Shown here piece by piece: positions 1-6,031 of a stretch of DNA of 11,712 nt. Numbering within the stretch: position 1 is the stretch's first letter; each line of letters opens with the position of its first letter. The notes beneath the pieces are model-generated. The model was not told where the DNA came from and did no database searches. It was given only the letters and a program-made list of their open reading frames with translations. The DNA comes from Lachnoclostridium phytofermentans (lineage in GTDB: Bacteria; Bacillota; Clostridia; Lachnospirales; Lachnospiraceae), in assembly GCA_003526525.1 (NCBI GenBank), contig DPVV01000062.1:1-11712 (forward strand), written 5' to 3'. Both the position numbers and the translations under genes were made by a program.

Positions 1-33
1 AAGAAAAAGTACGCTTCGCGAACTTTTCCTTGT
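1..33 (-). terminator. Hairpin-repeat terminator, copy A
   Basis: Read on the minus strand, arms at 33-18 and 14-1 pair through GTTCGC / GCGTAC-type sequence around a GAA loop, and the distal arm ends in TTTTTCTT. The window edge cuts the copy, so one or two outer pairs are missing. It lies just beyond another hairpin at 41-91, so the upstream minus-strand transporter gene has two successive terminators. The sequence is almost the same as the hairpin at 5914-5948. It could instead end a gene that converges from outside the window. Confidence 0.6.
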
Positions 34-40
34 TATGAAT

Positions 41-91
41 AAATGGAGTATTGCAAATTAGGTAAACCTAGCTTTTTGCAATACTCCATTT
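41..91 (-). terminator. Terminator of the YaaH-family gene
   Basis: A perfect 17-bp inverted repeat (41-57 with 75-91, AAATGGAGTATTGCAAA type) encloses a second inner stem, TAGGT/ACCTA (59-63 with 66-70). On the minus strand the distal arm runs into ATTTATT. It starts about 15 bp after the stop codon of the minus-strand transporter, which fits an intrinsic terminator for that gene. Confidence 0.75.
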
Positions 92-105
92 TAAATATCG
101 GATTA

Positions 106-666
106 TTAAAGTGGTAGTATCGTCTTTTTATATTCCTCATTTATAACTTGGGCAACGGAATTATAAATTGCAGAGAGTCCGCAAAATATACCTACGTAAC
201 CTGCAATGGTATGAACACTGTGTGAATCCATAAAATTAGCTAAAGCTAATAAGAAAAATAGTAATGTTAATGAACCAAATACAATACGTGATGCTATATT
301 ATGTTTCAAGGTACCGATAAACATAAATAAGGTAAAAATTCCCCATAGAAGAAGATAAAATCCAAGGCTGATTGAATCAGAGGAAGCAATAGACTTTGTT
401 GGATTCATCCAAATCAGTATGAGTGACCACCAAAAGAACCCGTAAGCGGTAAATGCTGTGGCACCAAACGTATTATTTTTCTTAAACTCCATAATACCAG
501 CTATAATTTGAGCAGCTCCTCCAAGAGCAAATCCCATTGCTACGGTAACAATGGATAGCGGTATTATACCTGCATTGTGAAGATTAAGTAAACAGGTTGT
601 CATTCCAAATCCTAGCAAACCAAGTGGAGCTGGATTGGCAATCGTTGCTTTTGTTTCTGTTGACAT
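106..666 (-). CDS. GPR1/FUN34/YaaH (SatP) family acetate uptake transporter
   Basis: A 186-residue integral membrane protein of the acetate/succinate uptake family, in which YaaH/SatP of E. coli moves acetate and succinate together with protons. The family signature NPAPLGL is at residues 11-17, followed by about six hydrophobic helices over residues 13-178. The second helix carries the GGAAQIIAG segment (49-57) typical of the family. Length matches the usual 180-200 residues. ATG at 666 is preceded by GGGAGGA (677-671) at good spacing, with a sigma-A promoter further upstream and two terminator hairpins downstream, so it is a monocistronic unit. Acetate is a main fermentation product of clostridia, so uptake or release of acetate is a reasonable role. 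The family call is firm; the substrate is inferred. Confidence 0.93.
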   Translation of the reverse strand: MSTETKATIANPAPLGLLGFGMTTCLLNLHNAGIIPLSIVTVAMGFALGGAAQIIAGIMEFKKNNTFGATAFTAYGFFWWSLILIWMNPTKSIASSDSISLGFYLLLWGIFTLFMFIGTLKHNIASRIVFGSLTLLFFLLALANFMDSHSVHTIAGYVGIFCGLSAIYNSVAQVINEEYKKTILPL

Positions 667-714
667 AGTGTCCTCCCATTAAGTTGTTAAGGTGTTAATT
701 AAACATAGATTGCT

Positions 715-743
715 ATTGTAGCATGAGAGTTATTAAATTGCAA
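715..743 (-). promoter_or_regulatory. Sigma-A promoter of the YaaH-family gene
   Basis: On the minus strand there is a -35 box TTGCAA (743-738), a 17-bp spacer and a -10 box TACAAT (720-715). Transcription would start near 708, giving a leader of about 40 nt before the ribosome binding site at 677-671. The -35 hexamer is itself palindromic. Confidence 0.7.
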
Positions 744-790
744 TTAGGAAAAACTGATTATAGACAGAGATCATAAGTATTAAAAAGTGA

Positions 791-819
791 AACAGCCGGT
801 AGGGGAGCTACCGGCTGTT
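791..819. terminator. Orphan strong hairpin
   Basis: A perfect 12-bp GC-rich stem (AACAGCCGGTAG, 791-802, with 808-819) closes a 5-nt loop. On the plus strand it is followed by TTTCGTTG, and on the minus strand by TCACTTTTTAAT. No convincing gene ends here on either strand: the left neighbour starts on the minus strand at 666 and the next gene on the right starts at 1184 on plus. It may end an unrecognised small transcript or block read-through. Confidence 0.55.
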
Positions 820-1106
820 TCGTTGAGGGGAGTATAAATAATTAATAAGGGGTTATATAGCGTATCAAAATTATGTAAGCTTACTAAGCAGTTTCCTGCT
901 CACTTCGTATTCATAATTACTGATACATTTTTAATGATACTACATAAAAAGGGAAAAATCAATAGATAAATAAATCTTTTTTTAATTTTAGAAATACCAT
1001 ATATTTCCCTAATAAAATAAAAATAAAAAATATAGAATTGTGTATTATTTTGTAAGAAATGACAAGAAATGAGATAAGAAAAGATGTTAAATCTAATCCT
1101 CAGCAA
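820..1106. other. AT-rich intergenic stretch with one structured element
   Basis: No credible gene is seen here. The open frame on the minus strand (900-1106) is low-complexity, rich in Ile/Phe/Tyr and has no ribosome binding site. The only structure is at 863-925: an outer stem TATCA-AATTATG (863-875) pairs with CATAATT-TGATA (912-925) with a small bulge, and encloses the small hairpin AGCAG/CTGCT and the palindrome GTAAGCTTAC. The plus strand then runs into CATTTTTAAT. From about 926 to 1106 the DNA is nearly all A/T with no other pattern. Confidence 0.5.
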
Positions 1107-1136
1107 TGAATAAATATCAAAAGATTAGGCATACTA
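1107..1136 (+). promoter_or_regulatory. Forespore sigma-G type promoter
   Basis: The sequence shows TGAATA (1107-1112), a 17-bp spacer and CATACTA (1130-1136). This equals the classical Bacillus subtilis sigma-G consensus (TGAATA, 17-18 bp, CATACTA) at every position. Transcription would start near 1143, about 40 nt before the start codon of the Asn/Gln-rich gene and 28 nt before its ribosome binding site. No sigma-A promoter of comparable quality is visible upstream. The predicted control is therefore late, in the developing spore. Confidence 0.75.
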
Positions 1137-1183
1137 ACTCATGTAGTTATATAATAAATATATTTTTAATAGGAGGACATACT

Positions 1184-1387
1184 ATGTCATCAGAAAATAA
1201 TAGCAGAAATGCAAACAGCAATAATAATAAGAGTTCTCAGAATTCTACACAGAACGCACAAAACGCACAGAACGCACAGAACGCACAAAACGCACAAAAT
1301 GCACAGAATGCACAGAATGCACAGAATAACACAAAGAACTATTCTGGTAGTTCCAAGAATGCACAAAACAATCAGAACTACAAATAG
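1184..1387 (+). CDS. Small Asn/Gln/Ala/Ser-rich repeat protein, candidate spore protein
   Basis: A 67-residue protein of extreme composition: 23 Asn, 12 Gln, 10 Ala and 10 Ser. It has no Cys, Trp, His, Pro, Asp, Ile, Leu, Val or Phe and only one acidic residue. Order: a Ser/Asn-rich head (1-23), eight perfect Asn-Ala-Gln units (24-47) and an Asn/Ser/Lys tail ending NQNYK. It must be soluble and probably disordered. ATG 1184 is chosen because AGGAGG (1171-1176) sits 7 bp upstream. A longer frame from 1106 would start inside the promoter. A perfect sigma-G promoter precedes it and a strong terminator follows, so it is a single-gene unit. I recognise no family. Composition and timing recall gamma-type SASP (SspE), but the GPR protease site of that family (E-F-A-S-E type) is absent. 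Confidence 0.8.
   Translation: MSSENNSRNANSNNNKSSQNSTQNAQNAQNAQNAQNAQNAQNAQNAQNNTKNYSGSSKNAQNNQNYK
1253..1324 (+). repeat. Eight tandem 9-bp units encoding Asn-Ala-Gln
   Basis: Eight copies of AAY-GCA-CAR lie head to tail inside the small coding region. Units 1-5 use AAC and units 6-8 use AAT, and the third codon alternates between CAA and CAG. A 9-bp unit keeps the frame when copies are gained or lost. One more partial unit (AAT GCA CAA, then AAC) occurs near the 3' end of the gene, around 1358-1366. Confidence 0.95.
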
Positions 1388-1480
1388 TTATTATTAGCAA
1401 ATATTATTTTGTAGGACAGAGAGTTTCTAATAAAAATATTTTATAAAAAATATAAGTAGTGTGTATATTCTATTGATTTT

Positions 1481-1536
1481 TGCCTAGGATGTAGTAATGT
1501 AAGACGATGAACTCTTATATTATTACATCCTAGGCA
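1481..1536 (+). terminator. Strong intrinsic terminator of the small repeat gene
   Basis: A 24-bp stem (1481-1504 with 1513-1536, starting TGCCTAGGATGTA) contains only two G-U pairs and no mismatch. It closes an 8-nt loop (1505-1512) and is followed by TTTTTCTG. It lies about 95 bp after the stop codon of the Asn/Gln-rich gene. The stem is unusually long for a terminator. Confidence 0.85.
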
Positions 1537-1643
1537 TTTTTCTGTCAGTATAATACTTAAATCAATCACCATTTCAGTCGAATGGAATACTATATTGTAG
1601 AAAGATTTTCTTTCTTTGTATTCTATAAAAGGCGGTGTATGGT

Positions 1644-1946
1644 ATGTATTTTGAAGGAGTGCGGTTAGAAGAGGTCAATCGTTATATCGGTGGAAAGGAT
1701 GCTATTATTGTAGATTTAAGAAAAAAAGAAGATTATGATAAGGGCCATATTCCAAACGCTGTTAGTATACCATATAATTCTCCAGAGGAGCTTGCAGAAA
1801 AAGTTAGATATTTTAAGGTAATTATTTTATATTGTTACCGAGGAAATTTAAGTATGCTGGCAGCGAGAGATCTTAGTGGGATACAGGGAAAAGTTTATCA
1901 TATTTGTGGTGGTATTCATGCCTATCCGTATCGTTTGGAACGTTAG
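1644..1946 (+). CDS. Single-domain rhodanese-like protein
   Basis: A 100-residue single rhodanese domain, a fold that carries sulfane sulfur as a persulfide on an active-site cysteine. Visible motifs are IIVDLR (21-26), DKGHIPNAVSIPY (32-44, the CH2 motif), the active-site loop CYRGNLS starting at C64, and the closing GGIHAY (89-94). The usual loop is C-x-x-G-x-R-S/T; here the sixth position is Leu and an Arg sits at position 3, which may alter substrate binding. ATG 1644 is preferred because AAGGCGGTG (1629-1637), one base off the full anti-SD complement, is 6 bp upstream. A GTG at 1635 would overlap that site. No terminator separates it from the methyltransferase, but that gene has its own promoter. 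The physiological sulfur partner is unknown. Confidence 0.88.
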   Translation: MYFEGVRLEEVNRYIGGKDAIIVDLRKKEDYDKGHIPNAVSIPYNSPEELAEKVRYFKVIILYCYRGNLSMLAARDLSGIQGKVYHICGGIHAYPYRLER

Positions 1947-1961
1947 TTCGTGATATAAACA

Positions 1962-1990
1962 TTGACTGCAAGAGAAAAGAGAATTACAAT
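1962..1990 (+). promoter_or_regulatory. Sigma-A promoter of the rRNA methyltransferase gene
   Basis: The boxes are TTGACT (1962-1967), a 17-bp spacer and TACAAT (1985-1990), starting 16 bp after the rhodanese stop codon. The start near 1997 implies a leader of about 105 nt before the ATG at 2102. Confidence 0.75.
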
Positions 1991-2006
1991 GAGACCAGTG
2001 GTTTTT

Positions 2007-2090
2007 AGAAAATCAACGAAAGCAGTGGAATTCTTAGCTGTTTTGGTTGGTTTTCTATGCGCTATTTATGGCGTATTGTTTAAAAACAAT
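2007..2090 (+). promoter_or_regulatory. Structured 5' leader of the methyltransferase gene
   Basis: Three stems follow each other. An 11-bp stem pairs AGAAAATCAAC (2007-2017) with GTTGGTTTTCT (2046-2056) with one G-U pair. A 6-bp stem pairs 2057-2062 with 2071-2076. A 7-bp stem pairs ATTGTTT (2075-2081) with AAACAAT (2084-2090). The last two overlap by two bases, and the last one ends directly before the GGAGG ribosome binding site (2092-2096). I do not recognise a known riboswitch class. It may be a translational control element or chance folding. Confidence 0.4.
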
Positions 2091-2101
2091 TGGAGGTTAG
2101 A

Positions 2102-3244
2102 ATGAGTCGATACGAATATATTGCACCATGTCATTTTGGTTTGGAGGCAGTGCTGAAGCGAGAAATTACAGATTTAGGTTACGAAATAGTCAGTGTAGAA
2201 GATGGACGAGTTATCTTTGCCGGAGATGAGACCGCAATCTGTAGAGCTAATATGTTTTTAAGAACAACAGAAAGAGTTCTTATAAAAGTAGCGAAATTCA
2301 AAGCGGAGACCTTTGAAGAATTATTTCAAAAAACAAAGGAGGTCCCGTGGGAACAATACATTCCTAAGGATGGTAAGTTCTGGGTTGCAAAAGCTACGTC
2401 AATTAAGAGTAAATTATTTAGTCCTTCCGACATTCAATCTATTATGAAAAAAGCAATGGTTGAAAGATTAAAGAACGTATATAAGGTGGAATGGTTCGAG
2501 GAGAGTGGGAATGAATATCCTGTCCGTGTTACCTTTATGAAGGATGAAATCACCATTGGCATTGATACTTCTGGTGTATCACTCCATAAGAGGGGATACC
2601 GTAAGCTAATATCCAAAGCGCCAATCACAGAAACTTTGGCAGCAGCACTCATTATGTTAACTCCATGGAATAAAGACCGTGTATTAATCGACCCATTCTG
2701 CGGTAGTGGTACATTTCCTATCGAAGCAGCCATGATTGGAGCTAGAATAGCTCCTGGTCTCAATCGTTCCTTCTTAGCGGAGAATTGGACGGATCTCATA
2801 CCAAAGAAGGCATGGTATGAAGCAGCAGAGGAAGCAAATGATATGATTCTTCATGATATTGAAATGAATATTCAAGGGTATGACATAGATGGAGAAGTAA
2901 TCAAAGCTGCAAAGCAAAATGCTGAGGTTGCAGGGGTGGATCAGTATATTCATTTTCAAAAACGTTCTGTTAGTGAGCTTAGTAGTCCGAAAAAATATGG
3001 GTTTATTATAACTAATCCACCATATGGTGAGCGTTTGGAGGATAAATCGGCAATGCCTCCTATTTATCATGAGATTGGACAAGCAATGAAACGATTAGAC
3101 ACTTGGTCTAGCTACTTAATTACAAGTTATGAAGATGCTGAAAAGCACATTGGACGTCAGGCTGATCGAAATCGTAAAATCTACAATGGTATGTTAAAGA
3201 CTTACTTTTATCAATATATGGGTCCAAAACCACCGAAACGTTAA
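2102..3244 (+). CDS. THUMP-domain rRNA methyltransferase, RlmL/YpsC-like
   Basis: A 380-residue SAM-dependent RNA methyltransferase of the RlmL N-terminal / YpsC type. E. coli RlmL makes m2G2445 in 23S rRNA. Order: an N-terminal ferredoxin-like and THUMP region (about residues 1-160) with LHKRGYR (161-167), then a Rossmann methyltransferase domain. SAM motif I is LIDPFCGSGTFP (195-206), and the catalytic motif IV NPPYGER is at 305-311, the N-P-P-Y form used for exocyclic-amine methylation. Length fits the single-domain Firmicute proteins (about 375-385), not the two-domain RlmKL of E. coli. ATG 2102 follows GGAGG by 5 bp; an upstream TTG at 2090 lies within that site and is rejected. The exact target base is inferred from the family. 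Confidence 0.93.
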   Translation: MSRYEYIAPCHFGLEAVLKREITDLGYEIVSVEDGRVIFAGDETAICRANMFLRTTERVLIKVAKFKAETFEELFQKTKEVPWEQYIPKDGKFWVAKATSIKSKLFSPSDIQSIMKKAMVERLKNVYKVEWFEESGNEYPVRVTFMKDEITIGIDTSGVSLHKRGYRKLISKAPITETLAAALIMLTPWNKDRVLIDPFCGSGTFPIEAAMIGARIAPGLNRSFLAENWTDLIPKKAWYEAAEEANDMILHDIEMNIQGYDIDGEVIKAAKQNAEVAGVDQYIHFQKRSVSELSSPKKYGFIITNPPYGERLEDKSAMPPIYHEIGQAMKRLDTWSSYLITSYEDAEKHIGRQADRNRKIYNGMLKTYFYQYMGPKPPKR

Positions 3245-3245
3245 G

Positions 3246-3277
3246 AGTCTAACGAGGAAGTAGCGAAGCGGACTCCG
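3246..3277 (+). repeat. Hairpin with GCGAAGC core (copy D)
   Basis: Directly after the methyltransferase stop, GAGTC/GACTC-type outer arms enclose GGAAGTAGC-GAA-GCGGACTCC. The tip is GCGAAGC (3263-3269), the same core as at 13-19 (complement) and 5928-5934. The stem is imperfect and no T-run follows, so it is not a good terminator by itself. Confidence 0.45.
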
Positions 3278-3304
3278 AGTATCCCTTTGACAAGACAAAA
3301 GGAT

Positions 3305-3360
3305 AAGGACTGAGGTAAAAAGTTCTCTATAAGAAGAGATAATTTGCCACAGTCCTTTTT
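3305..3360 (+). terminator. Terminator of the rRNA methyltransferase gene
   Basis: An 8-bp outer stem AAGGACTG/CAGTCCTT (3305-3312 with 3350-3357) encloses GGTAAA/TTTGCC and TCTCT/AGAGA. It is followed by a run of T that begins in the arm (3356-3360). It ends 5 bp before the stop codon of the convergent hydrolase gene, so it may also reduce read-through from that side. Confidence 0.7.
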
Positions 3361-3365
3361 ATTAT

Positions 3366-4337
3366 CTAGATATGTTTTGTCACCCAATCTTCGATATCTT
3401 TCATGATTTCTTCTGCATTCAATTCATTTAATAATTCATGCCTGCAATCTTTGTACATAATACAATCGATATTTTGAAATCCCAAACGTTTATGTAACAG
3501 AAATAAGCGCTCTACATCTTTTCCATAACGGCTGACTGGATCTTTCGTACCACTTGTAAAAAGAATCGGTAAATCTTTACGAACTAGTTTTATTCGTTTT
3601 GGTAACCCTGCATGATAATCTAAGTTAGCAAGATCCTCATAGAAGCTTGTGCTACATTGAAACCCACAGTAAGGATCATGAATATAAGCGCCAACATTCG
3701 GATTGTTACGAGATAACCAATCAAAATTAGTTCGTTCAGAAAGAGAGGTGTAGTGCTTCGTTTCGAATAATTGTTTATTCAAGAAGGCGGAGTAATGTCT
3801 TGCTCCCTTAAATTTCTTTATTGTATGTGCACATGCGATACCAATCCGGGATTTTGAGCGTGGATTAAAAGCTGTTCCTATTATGACAGCACAATCTAAG
3901 TCCTTAAAAAATTGCATCACATTTCTTGATACTAGAGAACCCATACTATGTCCAATTAAGATCAATTTGTTAGTACGGTTATTTTCTTTTAGATAAGTTA
4001 AGACATTAAAAGCATCAGAGATTAAAATCTTATATCCGTCATTATCAGCTATATAGCCAAGGTCTTCAAGTTTCTGATCCGTACCATGACCCCTATGGTT
4101 ATATCGATAAACGTCATAACCACAACTGTTTAAATAATCAGTAAAGATTTGATAGCGCTTATGGTGTTCTGCCATACCGTGAAGCAATAATATTGTGCCT
4201 TTTACGGGCTCTGTCTGGCATAACTGAGGGTAAAGAATTGTTTCATACCCATCTTTTTGAACTACAATAGGATTTGTTGCTTTCAATTCAAAATCTCCTT
4301 TCTTACCTAGGAAATAAGTAGCATAAAAATACATCAT
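3366..4337 (-). CDS. Alpha/beta hydrolase, monoacylglycerol lipase / lysophospholipase-like
   Basis: A 323-residue serine hydrolase of the Hydrolase_4 (lysophospholipase PldB / monoacylglycerol lipase) type. The oxyanion region is HGMAEHHKRY (53-62) and the nucleophile elbow GHSMG holds S131. The acid D266 is in TSGTKDPV, and H300 is in CRHELLNE. YRYNHRGHG (78-86) is typical of the family. All catalytic parts are present and no signal peptide is seen, so it is probably a cytosolic esterase or lipase; the natural substrate is unknown. The start is uncertain. ATG 4337 has only AAGG 5 bp upstream. TTG at 4286 (residue 18) has a strong AAGGAG (4300-4295) 8 bp upstream and would remove a non-conserved 17-residue head. 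A sigma-A promoter at 4388-4360 allows both. Confidence 0.9.
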   Translation of the reverse strand: MMYFYATYFLGKKGDFELKATNPIVVQKDGYETILYPQLCQTEPVKGTILLLHGMAEHHKRYQIFTDYLNSCGYDVYRYNHRGHGTDQKLEDLGYIADNDGYKILISDAFNVLTYLKENNRTNKLILIGHSMGSLVSRNVMQFFKDLDCAVIIGTAFNPRSKSRIGIACAHTIKKFKGARHYSAFLNKQLFETKHYTSLSERTNFDWLSRNNPNVGAYIHDPYCGFQCSTSFYEDLANLDYHAGLPKRIKLVRKDLPILFTSGTKDPVSRYGKDVERLFLLHKRLGFQNIDCIMYKDCRHELLNELNAEEIMKDIEDWVTKHI

Positions 4338-4359
4338 ATGTACCTTGGCTACTCCTTAT

Positions 4360-4388
4360 ATTATAAGTTGATTATAGGAAAAAGGCAA
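4360..4388 (-). promoter_or_regulatory. Sigma-A promoter of the alpha/beta hydrolase gene
   Basis: On the minus strand: TTGCCT (4388-4383), a 17-bp spacer and a perfect TATAAT (4365-4360). The start near 4353 gives a leader of about 16 nt to ATG 4337, or 67 nt to TTG 4286. Confidence 0.75.
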
Positions 4389-4466
4389 TAAAATCCTAGT
4401 AATAACTTGTGGATAATAACAATTGAATCGGTATAAGATAAAAAAATAAAGTGAAAATAATTATGC

Positions 4467-4488
4467 TTAACATATAAAAAAATGTTAA
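4467..4488. promoter_or_regulatory. Inverted repeat in the divergent intergenic region
   Basis: TTAACAT (4467-4473) and ATGTTAA (4482-4488) form a perfect 7-bp inverted repeat around 8 A/T bases, about 75 bp upstream of the amidase start. It could be a repressor site or a small hairpin. A poor sigma-A-like pair (TTAATG 4485-4490, 18 bp, TATATA 4509-4514) overlaps its right arm. Confidence 0.3.
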
Positions 4489-4560
4489 TGAAAGCAGTTT
4501 CATGCCGATATATATATAAAGTTTAATTAATTAACTATTATAGTGTTAGGAGGAACAAAA

Positions 4561-5877
4561 GTGCCAGAAGATAGGATATTGAAGCGCGCAGCAGCTTACA
4601 GTGTTTTGCTCATGGCCTGTGTATTACTAATTCCTTTTGTACTTAAACTAGAAAAGGGAAAAGTAACGTACGCTGGTATATTTCCTATGCTTCCAACAAC
4701 AATTTCTACTATGCTTCCGATTGGTGAGAAAGAAAGCTTAAAGCCCCTATCATATCAAGAGGATCCTAACTGTGAACAGAATGCCAAGCAGCAAATACCT
4801 GGTGGTATTTCAGAGGATATAAAGGAAAGGCTAGGTAATAACTTTATTGTAGTAGAAAAGCCCTCTCATTTATCAAATTCAGCTATGGCTGAATTAATCG
4901 ATGAGTCCGTGGATCGACGGATACGTTTCATTATTACAGATTCCTTTGAAACAAAGATAGAAGAGAACCAAATTTATCGAATGTATCAGGGGAACTATTT
5001 TAAAGGGAAACCAGAATCCGAGATTCATACCAAAGATACAACCAGTAACCAAGCTTCAACGACTGGATCAAACGAAAATTCACCAGATAAAGAGGAATTA
5101 GAAAATATAACTGTCACTGATTGCATAAAGAGTCTTCAAGTAAACAGTTATGCTTATCCTGAAAATGAGTGTTTTAAGACCGAGATAACATTGGAATTAA
5201 ACAAAACCTATGCTTATTTATTTTTTGAGGACGATTACAACTACTATATTTCCCTAGTGCGTCCGAAAGATATTTATGATAAAATCATTGTTGTAGATGC
5301 TGGACATGGTGGATATGATTCTGGAACTTACTCAAGGGATTTCGTTTACCATGAAAAAGATATGAACCTTTCTATGGTACTAGAGCTAAAAGAATTATTA
5401 GATAAAGAGAACATTAAGGTTTATTATACCAGAACCACGGATCGTGGACTTACTCTTAATCAGCGAGTAAACCTGGCAAATGATGTGGAGGCTGATCTTT
5501 TCTTAAGTTTTCATTGTAATGCAAATGATGAACGTGGTGTACACGGTACAGAGGTGCTTTATAATGAGAAACAAAATGATTGGACGAGGATGAATTCTAA
5601 AGACTTTGCAGCTATTTGTCTAAAAGAAGTTGTGAAGGAAATTGGCTTAGAAGACAGAGGACTGGTTCCACGTAGTAAAGATGTATATATCGTAGGAGAG
5701 GCAAATGTACCAGTTGCATTAGTAGAAGTTGCATTTATGTCAAATCAAGGAGACCTAAACTTCTTAACTAGTAAGGAAGGAAAACAAAAGGTTGCGAAAG
5801 GTGCATACGATGCGATATTGTCTGCTTATAAGAAATTAGGGCAGGAAGATAAAGGACAAATGGCAGTAATGAGATAA
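4561..5877 (+). CDS. Membrane-anchored N-acetylmuramoyl-L-alanine amidase (Amidase_3)
   Basis: A 438-residue cell-wall hydrolase that cuts the bond between N-acetylmuramic acid and L-alanine in peptidoglycan. Order: a basic start (about RILKR), one hydrophobic segment at about 10-30 acting as membrane anchor or uncleaved signal, a long region of about 200 residues with no recognised domain including a Ser/Thr/Asn-rich linker (about 155-180), then the zinc amidase domain (about 242-428). Zinc ligands are H249 in DAGHGG, E265 in HEKDMNL and H318 in SFHCNAN; the catalytic E389 is in VEVAFMSN. All are intact. GTG 4561 is chosen because AGGAGG (4548-4553) is 7 bp upstream; a GTG at 4543 would precede that site. 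The domain resembles sporulation (CwlD-type) and vegetative amidases; which process it serves is not shown. Confidence 0.92.
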   Translation: MPEDRILKRAAAYSVLLMACVLLIPFVLKLEKGKVTYAGIFPMLPTTISTMLPIGEKESLKPLSYQEDPNCEQNAKQQIPGGISEDIKERLGNNFIVVEKPSHLSNSAMAELIDESVDRRIRFIITDSFETKIEENQIYRMYQGNYFKGKPESEIHTKDTTSNQASTTGSNENSPDKEELENITVTDCIKSLQVNSYAYPENECFKTEITLELNKTYAYLFFEDDYNYYISLVRPKDIYDKIIVVDAGHGGYDSGTYSRDFVYHEKDMNLSMVLELKELLDKENIKVYYTRTTDRGLTLNQRVNLANDVEADLFLSFHCNANDERGVHGTEVLYNEKQNDWTRMNSKDFAAICLKEVVKEIGLEDRGLVPRSKDVYIVGEANVPVALVEVAFMSNQGDLNFLTSKEGKQKVAKGAYDAILSAYKKLGQEDKGQMAVMR

Positions 5878-5913
5878 TGGTATGAAAAAAACATTTCATG
5901 TTTCTTATTGATG

Positions 5914-5948
5914 ACAAGGAAAAGTTCGCGAAGCGTGCTTTTCCTTGT
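5914..5948 (+). terminator. Hairpin-repeat terminator, copy B
   Basis: A 16-bp stem (5914-5929 with 5933-5948, ACAAGGAAAAG arms) has one T-T mismatch and one G-U pair and closes a GAA loop, with GCGAAGC (5928-5934) at the tip. The distal arm itself is T-rich. It lies about 36 bp after the amidase stop. Its sequence is nearly the same as the element at 1-33 in reverse orientation. Confidence 0.7.
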
Positions 5949-6031
5949 TATTGCTATATCATATCTACATACAGATATGGTATATTAGGTGTTAGATATT
6001 AGATTAGAAATTAAAAGTAAGGAAGCTAACG

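Noticed and set aside
900..1106. Minus-strand frame of 68 residues
   Set aside because: AT-rich, biased to Ile/Phe/Tyr, no ribosome binding site, and it overlaps the region upstream of the sigma-G promoter.
1253..1324. Short regular repeats as a possible CRISPR or iteron array
   Set aside because: The 9-bp units are directly adjacent, have no spacers and keep one reading frame inside a gene.
1209..1397. Plus-strand frame with His-Arg-Thr repeats
   Set aside because: It is a +1 shadow of the Asn-Ala-Gln repeat; the frame with AGGAGG and promoter is the one starting at 1184.
2434..3082. Two minus-strand frames inside the rRNA methyltransferase gene
   Set aside because: The plus-strand gene has all family motifs; these are antisense shadows.
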